Source: Calliphora vicina (Eukaryota; Arthropoda; Insecta; Diptera; Calliphoridae). From it: 64,000 nucleotides of DNA. Shown in pieces: positions 34,972 through 46,366 of the stretch; the stretch's first letter is position 1; each line of letters begins with the position of its first letter. The notes under the pieces were generated by a model. It saw only the letters and a list, made by a program, of their open reading frames with translations. It ran no database searches and was not told the DNA's origin. The position numbers and the translations under genes are program-made. The stretch covers positions 61,489,247-61,553,246 of the forward strand of contig NC_088784.1 of assembly GCF_958450345.1 (NCBI RefSeq). Reading direction: 5' to 3'.

Positions 34972-37056
34972 TAGGGTGGCCCTTAATAAACGAAAGTTGG
35001 ATTTTGGCCATTCTCACCCTCCAGTTTGGTGAACATTAGTAAAAAAATCATCCTGAAAAAATTTTAGGTAAATCGGTTGGGGATAACACGTGCCGCAAGC
35101 CCTCTGAAGTTTTGAGATGCATTTACAAGGGGAAAAATGAATTTTTTTTAGTTTTTGTAAAAATTTTGCCATTAAAAAATTACTTTTGTAATTTAATTTA
35201 AAAGAATCGAAATGTGTACGTAATGTTCGTTCTAATGAGACATAATAAACAGAAATTGGTCAAAAAATGTTAAAGTTATTAAAAATTCGCCAGGCCATTA
35301 ACGTGACTCAGGCCACTAGAACAAGAAATGTAGGAACAAAATTAACATATTTTGATAAATATTAAAATAAAAGCCCATTTTTACTTAAAATATGTCCATA
35401 TTTACTTGTATATGAGTTTTTGTCTTCGTAGGATATCATTAACCTATTCTAAGATATGAACAAAAAAATAAATTTTTTTTAACGGCAGTTTCAAAACTCC
35501 ATTTTCAAATTTTTAAAAATTTTGTTAAACAAATTTCAGAATTTTTTGATCATCTCATTGGGATTTATTAAGAATATAATAGAGAATAAAAATGTGAAAA
35601 AATTATGAAAATATCTCTTATAGTTTTTCCGTACCTGCGATTTAAATTTCGAAATTTTCGAGAAAAACCAATTATTTGGCAATTTTTAGGCCAAAGAGCT
35701 CTATTTCCTTACTGTTATGCATTTTAAGTAAAACCTATTTAGAATATTATAGTCCAGATAATTCTAAATATACTCTGCAACTTTTACTAAAATCGGAAAA
35801 CGTTAACCCTTAAATCGTGAAGGTCAAAGGTCAAATTTTTCAATATTTGGAATTTCTCTTGGAAAGATTTCGAAATGTCCGAAATGTTGTATAGTTTTGG
35901 GCCGATTTTGATGAAATTTAACAAAAAATATAACACAAAGCCTAGTATTTACAAAAACAGCAGAAAAATTAAAATTAACCCTATATAGCACTTGGTGTTA
36001 AAATGACCCCAAACTTCTAAAACCATAAAAAAAATTATGATTTTAAAAGTTTGGGGTCATTATAACCACAAGTGCCATTAAACGTTAATTTCCATTCTTG
36101 TGCTGTTATTATAAACCCTAGAGTTTATGTTATATTTTTGTTAAATTTCATCAAATCGGCCCAAAAATATACAACATTTCGAACATTTAGAAATCTTTAC
36201 AAGAGAAATTACAAATATTGAAAAATTTGACCTTTGACCTTCACGATTTAAGGGTTAACGTCTTTCGATTTCAGTAGAAGTTTCAGAGTATATTTAGAAT
36301 TATCTGGACTATAATATTCTGAATAAGTTTGGCTTAAAATTCATAAGAGTAAGGAAATAGAGCTGATTGGCCTAAAAATTGCCAAATAATTGGTTTTTCT
36401 CGAAAATTTCAAAATTTAAATCACAGGTACGGAAAAACTATAAGAGATATTTTCATAATTTTTTCACATTTTTATTCCCTATTATATTCTTAATAAATCC
36501 CAATGAGATGATCAAAACATTCTGAAATTTGTTTAACAAAATTTTTAAAAAATTGAAAATGGAGTTTTGAAACTGCCGTTAAAAAAATTGTATGTTTTTG
36601 TTCATACCTTAGAATAGGTTAACGGTATCCTACGAAGACAAAAACTCATATACAAGTAAATATGGACATATTTTAAGTAAAAATGAGCTTTTATTTTAAT
36701 ATTTATCAAAATATGTTAATTTTGTTCATACATTTCTTGTTCTAGTGGCCTGAGACACGTTAATGGCCTGGCGAATTTTTAATAACTTTAATATTTTTTG
36801 ACCAATTTCTGTTTTTTATGTCTCATTAGAACGACAATTACGTACACATTTCGATTCTTTTAAATTAAATTACAAAAGTAATTTTTTAATGGCAAAATTT
36901 TTACAAAAACTGAAAAAAATGCATTTTTTCCCCTTGTAAATGCATCTCAAAACTTCAGAGGGCTTGCGGCACGTCTTAACCCCAACCGATTTACCTAAAA
37001 TTTTTGGGGGGTGAGAGTGGACAAAATCCAACTTTCGTTTATTAAGGGCCACCCTA
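34972..37056. mobile_element. 2.1 kb hAT-type foldback transposon, copy FB3
   Basis: The element is a single large palindrome centred near 36015. It begins TAGGGTGGCCCTTAATAAAC and ends with the reverse complement. The flanking octamer CGGGGTAC is identical on both sides (34964-34971 and 37057-37064). The arms are clearly related to FB1 through most of their length (GGCCTGAGACACGTTAATGG, GACCTTTGACCTTCACG), but the outer about 120 bp differ. It has no coding capacity. It sits inside the C-terminal part of a mariner fossil. Confidence 0.9.
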
Positions 37057-37404
37057 CGGGGTACGGTCTGGACTATAAAGTGGTTGAGGCAAAACTTCCC
37101 AACCACTTCATTGTAAATACGTTTTAAAAGTTATTGCAACATGTGGTCGAGCGTTGTCATGATGAATATTACCGTTTCATGTCTGGACGCATATTTTGCG
37201 CGTTTTCGGCTTTATACGAATCAGTTGCGTTTGGTATAGGTTCCCTGTGATGGTCTGGTTAGATTTCAGCAGCTCATAATAGATAGATAGGGAACTTCTG
37301 TTCCCACCAAATAAGAAGCATGGATTTTTGTCTGATTGGCTAGGCTTCACATACGATCTCTTACGCTTCGGGTTATCGTAATGGTTCCATTTTTAATCGC
37401 AAGT

Positions 37405-37586
37405 ATGATACAATAATTGTAGAAGGTACAATCACTAGGGGGAGTTTTCAATATTTAGCCCTATAACGTCAAACTTTGATTTTGATTTTTTTCATATTTT
37501 TTATAATTTATTTTGTTTGACGTTACAAGAATTGTACAATTGAGAATTTATTTTCTACTGGGTGTACCTTATGTTGTTGTATCATG
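37405..37586. mobile_element. 182-bp MITE with P-element-like ends
   Basis: Reading the minus strand, the first end is CATGATACAACAACATAAGG, then TACACCC. The other end, in reverse complement, is ATGATACAATAATTGTAGAAGG. Subterminal AACGTCAAAC and GTTTGACGTTA pair inside. The nonamer ATCGCAAGT flanks both sides (37396-37404 and 37587-37595). The first end resembles the P-element terminus CATGATGAAATAACATAAGG, and P elements make 8-bp duplications. It lies within a mariner fossil. A relative is at 41056-41376. Confidence 0.75.
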
Positions 37587-37665
37587 ATCGCAAGTAATGA
37601 TTTTCTTTTATACCGTACAAGCAAAATCTTCTTTCAATGTCTCTCCGCTTCAATTCGCCGTTGTC

Positions 37666-39457
37666 ATAAAGAACAAAAATTTTTAACATATAAAATCAAA
37701 AAAACTTCATCTTCAAAAATCGCAATCATCAATATCGCAAAAAACTTTACAAAATCGATTTTTTACATTTTTCCCCCTTTTCGTGTTCATAGGTAGCAAA
37801 CCGTTCAAAACTCAAGGAAACAATCAACTACAAAAATTTACTTAAGATCTCAATAAACAAATTTCTAGAACATATGAACTTCCTAGGAATGATTCTTAAC
37901 ACCGTTTAGGTAGGTTATTATAAGTAAGTAAGAAAAAACTAAAGGAATTTAGTGTTTTGGGCCATAAACTATTAAATTATTATAAACTAAAGCATACTTA
38001 TAGGCAGCTTTAAACAAATTTATTTCGAATTTTTTAAAGTTTTTTGCGATTTTGATCTTGAAGCTGAGGTTTTTTTGATTTTATATGTTCACAATTTTTG
38101 TTTTTTAAGATAAGGGCTACAACTTTGCCTCAGATAGTAAATCAAAATTCCGAACTTTTTGCAAGATATGAGCCTGAGAAAATGATCACTTTTTTGCAAA
38201 AATTACACCGAGGCCCCAAATTTTTGGTGGCCCATAAAAAAGTGCATGTGTTTGGGCAAAACTGGGTCTTTTTTTTGGTCTTTTATCATGTAGTGGTGTC
38301 CGTATATGGTTATATTTCCATGACTCAAAAAATTACACACAGTGTAACTAAGTGAGAATAAATGACAGATATGTACCCCTTAAAATGACATATAAGTTAT
38401 GAAAAACAAAAACCGCGTTCTAAATTACGTCATCTATTATAAATCCCACAATTTTAAGTCAATAATTAAAAAAAAATCTTTAAAAAATTTAAGATATCTG
38501 TTTTGAGAGATCCTTTATTCAAGGACAACTTTTTGGTTTAATATCCTGTGTTCAAAAGAAAAGGATTTTTATATTGAAACTAAGGTGAATTACTATGTGA
38601 AAATAGGATAAGCGGTCAAAAAGTTATATACAATTGAAATTCAACGATTTTATACCATTCTTATATAAAATTTGAACCTCGATATAAGACCAACCAAAGC
38701 GAATTTAAAATTTTATATGACCATAAGAACCAAATTTTAACAAATTTCTTGCAGAATTTTTTTTGCATTTTTACTCAATATATTTTTTTCATCCACTGTA
38801 AATATATGTGCTATTTTTTGTTATTTCTGAAACTGCTACCAAAGCGTTGTAATGTTTGTTGTGTTCTAATTGTATTAATGCTGTTGATGCTGCTGCTGCC
38901 GCTGTTGTTCAAGTTTGCTGCTGTGTTATGGACAGTATTTATAAATTATTAACTAAACCATTTGCAAAATGAATTCAAAAGGAATCAAATCTACAAAACA
39001 AATACAATAATCTACATACACTCCTGTATATTTTTGTATAACATACATAAATAATCCATTTAAAAGCTAGAATAGTATAATTTTTAACGTATGTAAATTC
39101 AAAAATTAATTATTAAAAAATTAGACAAATTGCTTGATTATCATTCACTTAGAAGCTGTAGTTAATTGTATACGTTTGCGAATTAATAAAATTCTTTTAG
39201 CTTCTAAGTATGTTAAATAGAATAAAATTAAGATATTCTATAGCATAAATACCAAAATAGGTTTGCATTTAAGAAGAAGAAGAAGGAGTAGAGGATAAAT
39301 AAAATTATATTGAATTTGAATCGTCGCCAGATGTAAAATAAAAATTAAAACTTTATTCTACGTCCATATGATACTCTACATTGGGTAAAACACAATGAAT
39401 AAATTTAAGAGTTGGAGACTTAAAGCCATCTAATAAATCTTACATTAATTATCACAC
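37666..39457. other. AT-rich stretch with minor repeats
   Basis: A degraded copy of the GAACCTxxATAAxxACCAA dispersed repeat lies at 38660-38740. A TGC/TGTTGT microsatellite lies at 38877-38915. The frame at 38098-38355 has no recognisable domain. Nothing else is recognised. Confidence 0.4.
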
Positions 39458-39460
39458 TTA

Positions 39461-39596
39461 GAGCCATTATTACAACTTGCCTTTAAGTTCCAAATAGTAA
39501 AAGGTAACTTTAATGGTGTCTTAAAGTTAAAGAAAAAGGTGCCTTAAAGTTAACTTTTACTTATTAGAACTTAAAGGCAAGTTGTAATAATGGCCC
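39461..39596. mobile_element. 136-bp PIF/Harbinger-type hairpin MITE
   Basis: The arms GAGCCATTATTACAACTTGC..CTTTAAGTTC and the reverse complement of the right arm (GGGCCATTATTACAACTTGC..) pair for more than 50 bp, leaving a short loop. TTA flanks both sides (39458-39460 and 39597-39599). It can fold into an almost uninterrupted hairpin. A half copy lies at about 46256-46308. Confidence 0.85.
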
Positions 39597-39599
39597 TTA

Positions 39600-41050
39600 C
39601 AGTTCTACCATTAATAAAAACTTAGAATAAACTTGTGTTCTATAAAATAATTTCCTGAAATTGTAATCTGAATACATCAGTCTGAAGCTCACCTCGTAAC
39701 ATTGAGAATAAGTAATTAAGGTGTTTTTTTGCAATTGAAATCTATATAAAAGCTGTGATTCATTATGAACCGATCGTTATAACAATTGGTAGAATTACTA
39801 TGCATATAAGTAGAAATTCTTTGTGTTGAATTTAGATATCAATACTTAAAAGAGATGGACCAATCATAACAAAATTTTGTGGCATTTCTTTCTGATATAC
39901 GAATATATTTCTTATTTGTAACGAATTTTGTTTAATAATAGATTTACGCAAGAATAACAGATTTTTGGGAGAAGGGCTTATGTGGCAGCTATGTCCAGTT
40001 ATCGATACCTACAAAATATTTATGTTTCCATAGTATATATACTTATTGTGCATTCTTGGGTCATAAGATATCCCTTTGTAGTGCCTAAAAATTCGTCAAC
40101 ACGAGTTCAACAGTTCAAAACTATTCATGAATAGATCGGAATGATCATTAAAGGTTTAAAACTTAAAGTTTCAAGCACAGGCCTCAATCACAGAAAATTA
40201 ATTTTATTTTTATTAGCCTCCTCCTCTTTAGGACAGCTTCTACAAAAATCATTGAAGAAAGACCTAGGCATTTTTGATGTACTATTGATGCGATATTGTC
40301 ACAAAAGATATCCAGTTTTCACCGAATCTAAACGAGACCATAAGGCTCTTGAAATAGTACATAGAGAGTGGAATACCATAGAAGTAGCATTTCTTCTACT
40401 GGTATAACATTTAATGGTTGTACATGAATATATAAACGTTTACAGTAACTGAAATATTGTTGAAATTAAATTAAAACAACAATTATATGTTTACTACAAC
40501 AATATATTGTTACAACTAACATAGTGTAGTTGTCGTTACCATGGCGAACCATGTTTTTTCTCAGCGTGTATGAACTTGGAACCTACAAAAAAAATAAACT
40601 AAAGTAAATTTCGAAATTATGTAGAACTATAATTTTTTTATTATCATGGAAAATATGTACACCAAATATTATGGAATTCAGAAGAATAATTTTTCAAAAA
40701 GTAATTTTTTTGATTGGAATTTTATAATATTTGGAATTTTTCATGAAAATTTAAATTAATTCTCTATTTATGATGCTTCAAAAAAGTATTTTGGTAAAGA
40801 TAAAATTAATATTGAATCAGAAGAATTTAAATGAACTCTTGAACGCATTGGTACCTAAAACAGATTTTGTTTAGTTATGATTCTAAGTGAGTCCACTGCT
40901 TAGAAAATCATAATTAAAAGTTATAATTTTGTAAACATTCCAAAAATACTTAATTTTTAAGATATAGATTCAATTTGATAGCAAATATATATAATACCGA
41001 TTAAATTTTTCATTATATTCTTTAATCCATATAATCATGGATCCATCATA
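39600..41050. other. AT-rich stretch, minor repeat fragments
   Basis: A fragment of the GGAACCTACAAAAAAAATAAACTAAAG dispersed repeat lies at 40568-40650. The 88-codon frame at 40141-40407 has no domain I can identify, although its Lys/Leu/Ser composition is not pure low complexity. Nothing else is recognised. Confidence 0.35.
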
Positions 41051-41055
41051 GTTTG

Positions 41056-41376
41056 TTTTATAAAGAGCCATGGTAGAACCAACCATGGCTCCTACAACGT
41101 CAAATAACGCATTTACTCTAATCACTTTTTATTTTGTTTTCTCAATGTTTTGCACGTTATATTAAAACTAACACATATTTATTTGGAAAAAGTTTAATTT
41201 GAATTAAATATTTTAGGAAAAAAAGTAAATACACAAAAATTTGTTTAATTATTTTTTTTTGTCTTAGACATTTCGTTTTGTTTTTTTTCTAATTTTCTTT
41301 TGTTTGACGTTATAGGGAATGTATAATTGAGAACGTAATTTCTAATAATTGTACCTTGCTTGTTCTGCTATGATAA
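41056..41376. mobile_element. About 320-bp MITE related to the P-like MITE at 37405
   Basis: The left end is CATGGTAGAAC. The right end, in reverse complement, is CATAGCAGAAC, then AAGCAAGGTACAATT. The nonamer ATAAAGAGC flanks both sides. About 75 bp of the right side aligns with the 37.4 kb MITE (AGGTACA, TTCTCAATTRTACA, AACGTCAAAC in order). The shared ends and shared 9-bp flank length make them one family. Confidence 0.7.
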
Positions 41377-43255
41377 AGAGCTATGTAATTGAAAGTCCAG
41401 TATAATTCCTGTAGTTAAAATCAAACTAGTCCATAAATATTATGCTATTTATTGTCTAAAGAAAACTTTCGTTTAAGAGCACAATTTTTACAAGTATTAC
41501 AAGTCATTGTGCTGACTTATTTACTGTAATGGAGTGAAAATTACAAGAAAAAACATTACTTTGCCCCATTTATATTTGCAGTTTAAAATAATAAAAAAAA
41601 GGATGCTTTGTTTAAGTATTGAATATTCTGCAAATCCTTGCAAATGACTTTGACAGAACCTTTTACTTGTTAAATCACCCTTCGTTGTTACAAAAAAAAA
41701 ACAAAAAATGTTGTACAACAGGAAACTTTAATACCGCTACTTTGTTTGATTTATTTATTTTAATTTTTTTATTTTTTCAACTTTTCAACTACAAAAAAAT
41801 GAAAAAGTTTTTCCTCTTCTTTTTTTTTTGAAACAATAGCAACAAAACATGACAAATACCATTTTTTGTTGCTGTTGTAATTGTGTTGTTTTGTTAATGG
41901 GAATAGTATACTTAAAAACCTCACACAAATACACACATACATTTAAATGAAATCCTATACACACACACAACATTAACCTAGTGTTTCCATCCACATAAAA
42001 GAAATATGAAAATCCATCCTCGTGTTCTCTTAACACACATTTCTATGCTCCTGTTTTCCTTTTTTTTTTTGGTAGAAGGTACTTTTTTTTTAGTATGTTT
42101 TACATAAAGTTTTTGTATTTCTGATTTTTCTGGTTTGTTTTATTATTTTCATACCAGCAGCCAAAAGCAGCTGTGTGTTACTGAAATTTCTAACAAAAGG
42201 GGACGAAGAAGTTTACAAAAAAAATAAAAAATAACAAAACTAACATCAGCCTGTTTGTGTAAATGTTTGTGTCCTATTTATTACTCCCACATATTTGGTC
42301 CATGGCACAGAATACCGAAAAAACTGCAAATTGAAAAAAGATTTTCCTTTAAACATCTGAAATACTAAATCAGGTGATAGAGAGCACCAAAGAGAGTTAA
42401 AACTATGCAAAAACACACTCTCACTTTCACTAATACGAGCAAGCGCTTTAAAGCAAAGAGTCCAAATGAATTTAAAAAGAGAACATATTAAAGAGTCATC
42501 ATATGGAATTAAGGCTTTTTCATGCTCATAAAATTCAAATATTGGAATTTCGAAAAAAGAATATAATTTCGAAATTTAAAAAAAAGAAAAAATTTATAAT
42601 GAAAATATGCGAAAAAAAATGTACACAGGACATACAAAGTTTTATTGAATAAAGCAAGGAAAAAAAAGACAAAAAGAAACAGACTTGAAAATGAAAATTA
42701 GTTACAGGGTTTACATAAGGGCGGAACTTAAACAAAAAACTTAAACTAATAAATACTTTGGAAATTGAAATGTAAACTGTATAAAATAACTTGAAACTAA
42801 AGCAGTCAAAATGACTTGGGATTTCTTATATATTAAAAAAATAATAAACCTTGAAGTCTTCTATTAATCCAGCTTTATATACAAAACATATTTTTTATAT
42901 TATTATTACAACCATTTTATTAATATGTTGAAACAACATATCGCATTGTTATTGGGTTTTGTTACATGCATGATGATCATATTGTAAATGTATTTGCAGC
43001 ATCACATATACGAGTACATTATTGTATACTTCTTATTATTAAAATTATTTTCTTTTGTAAAAGTATTCATATTTGTTCCTTGCAACATTTTGTATTAGAA
43101 AATTATAGGAATTTTTAAATCTTAATCTCATTGTTCTCAAAATTGGATTACAATTAATTGATAATATTTTTACAGAGTTTTATGGAATTTCATTGAAAAA
43201 TCCCATTATTTCCCACAATTGTACAAGTTTCGTTAACCGTTCTCCTTTAACATTC
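41377..43255. other. AT-rich stretch with homopolymers
   Basis: Poly-T and poly-A runs and CACA runs are present. The small frames at 41521-41831, 41785-42036 and 42535-42735 are hydrophobic or Lys-rich by-products of these runs. No gene or defined repeat is recognised. Confidence 0.4.
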
Positions 43256-43259
43256 GGGG

Positions 43260-43560
43260 CCTACAATTTTGTGAAAATGAGCGAATTCCCTTAATTGTGA
43301 ATAAATTCGTAAAGATTCCATCGATTTGTATGATCGATATCTCATTTTTTTCCTATTACATATGGCTTTGCGATGCGGCAATAAATCTGAAAAATGTCTG
43401 CCGTTATCGATTTTTCATGATTTTTTTAAAACAAAAAAATTAGCTATTTTCACGTAAAAAATATACTTTTTTTCTTCAATTTGTTATTATAACTCCGAAA
43501 CCACTGAGACGATTGAAACGCAATATACATATGAAAATTTGTACATAGTATGGGAAAAAT
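43260..43560 (+). repeat. Dispersed repeat Z, copy 1
   Basis: It shares AATTTTGTGAAAATGAGCGA, then TTAATTGTGAATAAATTCG, ATGATCGATATCTCATTTT and TGCCGTTATCGATTTTTCATG with copies at 43625-43880 and 63820-64000. No termini or coding potential were identified. Confidence 0.7.
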
Positions 43561-43624
43561 GTTATCAATATTTAATTTATCGAAAGAAGAACACTAACTA
43601 CTATTATGTATATTAAAAAAAAAA

Positions 43625-43880
43625 AACTAAAATTTTGTGAAAATGAGCGAATTCACTTAATTGTGAATAAATTCGAAAACAATCAGTCTATTTTTATGAT
43701 CGATATCTTATTTTGTTATACGTGGCTTTACGATAAAGTTGTAAACCTGAACAATTTCTGCCGTTTTCGATATTTCATGAGTTTTTTAAAACAAAAAATT
43801 AGCTATTTTCACGTAAAAAATATATTTTTAGATTCAATTTGTTGTTGAAACCGATTATAACGTAATACATAAACGGATTA
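43625..43880 (+). repeat. Dispersed repeat Z, copy 2
   Basis: It has the same module order as the copy at 43260, directly repeated after about 360 bp. The frame at 43606-43848 runs through it and is repeat sequence, not a gene. Confidence 0.7.
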
Positions 43881-44079
43881 AAACTTTTCTAATTTTACTT
43901 TAATAATATCGGACTAACCGTTTTAGAGTAATTATTAATTAAGTGGAAAAAATCACAATTTTACTTAAACATTTTTTTTTACAAAAACTCTCTATATAAT
44001 TTAAAATTTGGACCATATTTGTACTACTGGAAACACAATACATAAAAAGCCATTAACATTTTTTCGACCCTTTTCCGAA

Positions 44080-44172
44080 AATCATTCATGAAAATAATTT
44101 AATGAAATTTTAAAAGGAAAATGTTTTTGTTCATTTACTTAGTATAGGGTATTATACTTTATTACTTGTTTA
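44080..44172 (+). repeat. Right-end fragment of the TCGGGC-type dispersed repeat
   Basis: The motifs TTTAATGAAATTTTAAAAGG, TTTTTGTTCATTTACTTAG, TATAGGGTATTATA and TTACTTGTTT match 3700-3848 and the end of copy F. The GGTCGGGCTTGACCGACC core is deleted. Confidence 0.5.
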
Positions 44173-44764
44173 ATAAGATTCTTAACATAAAAAGTTGATC
44201 AATATCTTATTATCAGCATAAAATTAACCCGTATAAAAAGTCAATTCTGCAGAAACAGTCTAATTTAAGCAAGGAGTTTTTATCAAAAAATTAACATTGA
44301 ATAGAAATTCTTTCAATTTAATTTGGATAAGGTCCTTAAGGTGATTGAGATTTATTTTGACATATTTAATCTCGAAATATTAGGGTTGTGTTTTATTGTC
44401 GATTTTGACAGCATACACGAAACTTAAGCGGTTAAATCTCAGAAATTGTTAATATTTGAGGTATAATAACATTCACGGAATCACGTCAAAAAAGCTCAGG
44501 ATCGTTTTTCATCGGCCAAAACTCTGTAACTTTTGAACCAATGGAGATATTTTAGAATTTTTTTTTTGATGGACAGATATTTTCTTACAGTTTTAACTTC
44601 ATTAAAATCGGTTCAGGAGTTGTTGAGAAATTTAAAGCTAAAGTTGAACTTTAAATTTTTTATAGCATTTAGTATGAAAATGCGATTTTTTTTTTGTTTT
44701 TTTAGCATAGGATTTATGAATTATTATAAACTGATCCATATAAATTTTATTTATGTTGAATTTT

Positions 44765-45095
44765 ATGTTTGTACCTGTATTTTTAAGAGATTTATGCTCG
44801 TTAAAGTGATTTTCGGAAGCGGGCCTTATATGGGAGCTATGACTAATTATGGACCGATCATCATAAAAATAGGTGACATGAATTAGGTATATATAAAACT
44901 TATTTAGAGCAATATTTGTGGAGATACCTATAAAAATTAACCATTTCCGACCGATAAAGTCCAATTTCTAGAGAACATTTGTATGGGTGCTAAGTGAAAT
45001 AATGGACCAATTTCAGCCAGTTTCAAAATTTATGTACCAAATTTTATCGCAATATCTTCAAAATTGCGACTTGTACTTTGTGCCAGTCATATGAA
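44765..45095 (+). repeat. DINE-like repeat, degenerate copy H
   Basis: The modules AAAGTGATTTTCGGAAGCGGGCC, TATGGGAGCTATGACTAATTATGG, TATATAAAACTTATTTAGAGC and TTTGTATGGGTGCTAAGTGAAATAATGGACC are in the same order as copies E and G. The GTCY tract and terminal part are missing. Open frames on both strands here come from the repeat. Confidence 0.6.
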
Positions 45096-45808
45096 CAAAT
45101 AAAATAAAAATAGAACAAAAATTTGAGAGTAATTTCATTTCAAATGAAAAAAGTGTTCAACAAACAGGTCAAAACAGGTCAACAAGTATATATAGGCTTA
45201 AAGAGGACACTTTGGACTTTCTCCTGGTTGTAAAATTTGTTTAACCCCTTTTGACCCTAAGCACTTTTACTCCACTGAAATTCAAAATATAAAATATAGT
45301 ACCTGAGAAAAAAATTAATAACACATCAGGTATAAACGGTACAATGACAAATCATATCAGCTCTTAAAGACTATTATCCTACCAACATAACAAAAGAAAA
45401 ATCATCCGATTATCTATAATAGTTTGCGAGTAATGATAATTTACTTCTGATCAAATTTACAAAAATCACATTTTTTATAAAATAATATAAAATATTTGAC
45501 TTTAACAGCATGCCAAGCCCAAAATTTCGAATATTTTTATCTAATTTTTTGGCTTCCTTAGTTTCAATATGTTTACTATTGAATGGCATTAAAATTTTTG
45601 AAATCAGAGTTAACAAAAAGTTGGACTTTTGGCCGAAGAAATTAAGTTCGGAGCCACCGTGCTGCGGTTTATTTAAAAAAACCTTCAAACATTGTAAATT
45701 AGTAGTACTTTTCCCGGGTTTCAGGATTACTTAAAAGAATAATTTCAATCAATTGTTTATTTTACATGTCTTTGGGACTTTTTCGTGAATTATACAAAAA
45801 CGATACCG

Positions 45809-46078
45809 TGAAATAACTCCCAAATGAAATAACTCCCAAATGAAATAACTCCCAAATGAAATAACTCCCCACGAAAAGATGAAATAACACCCAACAAATT
45901 TTTCATACAACTTAGGACTTATTTCATTATGAAACAACTCCTAACGCATAGGGAGTTATTTCATAATTTTTTGTTGGGATTTATTTCATAATGCAATAAC
46001 TCCCAATGAAACAACTCCCAATGAAATTTTTGGTGGGTTTTATTTCATTTTATTTTGGGAATTAGGAGTTATATTTTT
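45809..46078. repeat. 17-bp minisatellite with inverted outliers
   Basis: Four head-to-tail copies of a 17-bp unit, AACTCCCAAATGAAATA, lie at about 45814-45880. Variants follow in both orientations (GGGAGTTATTTCATAA at about 45950, AACTCCCAATGAAA at about 46005). Reverse copies can pair with forward copies. Its minus-strand translation gives a repetitive hydrophobic frame that is not a gene. Confidence 0.85.
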
Positions 46079-46255
46079 TTGGAATTTATATTTATGAAGA
46101 GTTGCTTGTCCTATATATAGGACGACTTAAAAAACCACTTTATTCAATAAATTTTAAAAAAACTATAATTGCACGTTTTTTATTTCTCATTTGCTTCCAA
46201 TATAATATAAAAATACTTTTAAAATGATCAAGCTCAAGCCTTCGGCATATCTGGG

Positions 46256-46308
46256 TTAAAGTTAAATTTTACTATTACGAACATAAAGGCAAGTTGTAAT
46301 AACGGCCC
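46256..46308. mobile_element. Half copy of the 39.5 kb Harbinger-type MITE
   Basis: AACATAAAGGCAAGTTGTAA followed by TAACGGCCC and TTA matches the right arm of 39461-39596. The left arm is lost. Confidence 0.7.
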
Positions 46309-46366
46309 TTAATATAATAATTATTTAAGCTTGAGGTCTTTTTTATAAAAATATTTGAATTAATTA

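Larger units (their letters stand above)
34925..37665 (-). pseudogene. mariner transposase fossil 2, split by two insertions
   Basis: On the minus strand, from the right: GELKRRDIERRF near 37640, a break caused by the MITE at 37405-37586, then HYDNPKRKRSYVKPSQ near 37380. YYELLKSNQTITGNLYQTQLIR, NIHHDNARPHVAITFKTYLQ and WEVLPQPLYSPDRTP follow. The foldback at 34972-37056 then interrupts. After removing the foldback and one duplicated octamer the frame resumes SNYYYPYP, where mariners have SDYHLF. The second catalytic Asp (in HDN) is kept and the SPD is kept. Stops and a frameshift are present. This is a dead element used as an insertion target twice. Confidence 0.8.

Noticed and set aside
38098..38355. 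85-codon frame as a possible exon
   Set aside because: No recognisable domain and no acceptor/donor pair in phase. Composition resembles surrounding repeat DNA.
44533..44964. Overlapping 117- and 108-codon frames on opposite strands
   Set aside because: Both run through a DINE-like repeat (modules shared with 29039-30297). No domain.
45809..46078. CRISPR-like array
   Set aside because: Units are contiguous 17-bp repeats without spacers, in eukaryotic intronic DNA.
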